64,000 nt of DNA from Aerococcaceae bacterium zg-1292 (GTDB lineage: Bacteria; Bacillota; Bacilli; Lactobacillales; Aerococcaceae), in NCBI GenBank assembly GCA_016126655.1, contig CP065955.1, positions 2,302,001 to 2,366,000 on the forward strand, written 5' to 3'. This document shows positions 62,956 to 64,000 of this stretch, in pieces. The position numbers were made by a program, and so were the translations under genes. Position 1 is the stretch's first letter, and the number at the start of each line of letters is the position of its first letter. The notes beneath the pieces were generated by a model, which ran no database searches, was not told the DNA's origin, and worked only from the letters and a program-made list of their open reading frames with translations.

Positions 62956-64000
62956 TTACTTACACTTACGCCAAATATGTGTATCAACCAAACCACAGTA
63001 AGCATCAACTGGTGATACACCTGTAAATTCTGAGCGCCCGGCTAATTTTTCTACTAATGCAGCCATCGTACTTGGCATACCATCATACGCATTAATATAT
63101 GTCCCTACTTGTGGCATATCCGCTAATGCAAATGGATGGTTTACGGACACAACGATGGTTGGCACTTCATGAACATAAAATGGTTGGTCTGGAGTCCCTT
63201 TTGCTGCTGGCCAAATAATTCGTTGTGTGGTTCCACCAGAGTTAACATCGACAAGGTTGATAATTAAATCGTAATTATCAGTAATTTGAGCGATTGGGCG
63301 TTTGGAAGCATAAACATTTTGAATCGCACGAGGACGTTCTTCTTCCGGCAGTTTTTTAATACGTTCCTCTGTGTTCTCCCAAATTGACACTTCATGTCCT
63401 GCTTGTTCTAATAACTCTTTTAAGGTGTCTGACGCGCGTTTCTTACCAGAGTTAATCATCGCACCAAATCCACCCTTATAACCTTCTACTTCTACTAATA
63501 AGATACGTTTGTAGCGTTCTGGTGTCACCGGGAAGATGCCTTCTTGTTTTGCTTTGACTAGTGTAATGGCTTTATCTGCTACTTCAGCTGCAACCGCCTT
63601 GGCTTCTTCTGTCCCAATTAATTTCAGTGCTTCTTCTTTTGGCAACATTATTTCTTCACGGCGACCTTCGAATTGGTGAAGTCCAAGTTTAGCTTTTAAA
63701 CCGAGTGTCCGACGCAATGCATCATGCAAACGTTCATCAGATAGTAAACCTTTTTCATAACCTTCCTTCATCCAATTCAAGTCTTCATCTGGATCATTGA
63801 AGAATAAGAAGAGGTCACATCCTGCTTCGATGGCTGTCGGTAATAATTCACGACGTGGTAACGAAGCTGTCATTGCCACCATATGGGAAGCGTCCGTTAC
63901 AATCGCTCCATTATAACCTAGCTCGCCACGTAATAACTCATCCAATAATGTTTTGTTTAATGAAGCTGGTAGCATGTCATCAAGTTCACGTTCAGGATGC
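62956..64000 (-). CDS. GH3 glycoside hydrolase, C-terminal part (gene cut by the window edge)
   Basis: The reading frame is open to the window end, so the N terminus lies beyond it; the Met at 63975 is internal. The visible 348 residues hold the nucleophile region IVTDASHMVAMT of the GH3 barrel, then a C-terminal alpha/beta domain (DKAITLVKAKQEG, VPTIVVSVNHPFALADMPQ). It is related to NagZ-type and beta-glucosidase GH3 enzymes; the substrate cannot be told without the missing barrel half with the KHFPGHG-type motif. It runs towards kdgA but has its own terminator. Confidence 0.85.
   Translation of the reverse strand, partial: HPERELDDMLPASLNKTLLDELLRGELGYNGAIVTDASHMVAMTASLPRRELLPTAIEAGCDLFLFFNDPDEDLNWMKEGYEKGLLSDERLHDALRRTLGLKAKLGLHQFEGRREEIMLPKEEALKLIGTEEAKAVAAEVADKAITLVKAKQEGIFPVTPERYKRILLVEVEGYKGGFGAMINSGKKRASDTLKELLEQAGHEVSIWENTEERIKKLPEEERPRAIQNVYASKRPIAQITDNYDLIINLVDVNSGGTTQRIIWPAAKGTPDQPFYVHEVPTIVVSVNHPFALADMPQVGTYINAYDGMPSTMAALVEKLAGRSEFTGVSPVDAYCGLVDTHIWRKCK

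Noticed and set aside
1-64000. CRISPR array, tRNA, rRNA, prophage or replication origin
   Set aside because: No regularly spaced repeats, cloverleaf-like sequences, rRNA stretches, phage genes or DnaA-box clusters were noticed on reading both strands. A dedicated tRNA and CRISPR search was not possible.

Overview
The window comes from a low-GC Gram-positive fermenter (Firmicutes, order Lactobacillales). The closest feel is Aerococcaceae or a neighbouring family, but that is a guess from gene content and not a tested placement. The supporting signs are AGGAGG-type ribosome binding sites, Zur-type and NrdR-type boxes, a MupG/MurP/MurQ cell-wall recycling locus, an anaerobic ribonucleotide reductase, and a sugar ABC importer with no ATPase of its own. 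No rRNA, tRNA, CRISPR array or prophage was seen. Most genes lie on the minus strand.

Layout. 0.2-1.1 kb: zinc-independent ribosomal proteins L33 and S14 plus a tiny basic protein, behind two Zur-like boxes. 1.2-5.3 kb: two tandem flavin reductases (the second fused to a PAS-like domain), an ApbE flavin transferase and two small membrane proteins. 5.5-8.3 kb: nrdD-nrdG with a tandem pair of NrdR boxes. 8.6-11.3 kb: a GH13 sucrose/glucosylglycerate-type phosphorylase with an unusual P-loop kinase. 11.6-13.6 kb: PgeF and a CoA-type Nudix hydrolase. 13.8-20.9 kb: MurNAc recycling (secreted NagZ, MurR, MurQ, MurP, MupG). 21.5-29.3 kb: AraC regulator, sugar ABC importer and LacZ.

From about 29.4 to 60 kb the window looks like a stack of catabolic modules. 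Several are bounded by gene scars, and each has its own divergent or adjacent regulator. (A) 29.7-39.5 kb: a beta-glucoside operon (GPH symporter, two cytoplasmic GH3 enzymes, a GH1 enzyme, an acetylesterase) with a divergent AraC regulator. (B) 39.8-48.2 kb: glucarate use (GntP-type permease, two GudD paralogues, a DapA-family lyase, GarR, glycerate kinase) with a divergent CdaR. (C) 48.3-55.2 kb: CoA-transferase, MadL, MadM and the four subunits of a biotin-dependent Na+-pumping decarboxylase, with a divergent LysR. I read this as a complete CoA-dependent malonate decarboxylation sodium pump, and it is the most striking thing in the window. (D) a degraded ISL3-type transposase remnant, then a GntP permease with an L-talarate/galactarate dehydratase and an IclR regulator (56-60 kb). 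The window ends with kdgA-kdgK-kduD for 2-keto-3-deoxygluconate and a GH3 gene cut by the window edge.

How it fits together. Modules B and D should converge on 5-keto-4-deoxyglucarate. The DapA-family protein would split it to pyruvate and tartronate semialdehyde, and GarR and glycerate kinase would take the latter to 2-phosphoglycerate. Module C would turn malonate into acetate and CO2 while exporting Na+. GC-rich degenerate repeats with an ACCACTGGAG-type core sit between genes up to 26 kb, and I did not see them inside the 29.7-60 kb modules. This fits later acquisition of those modules.
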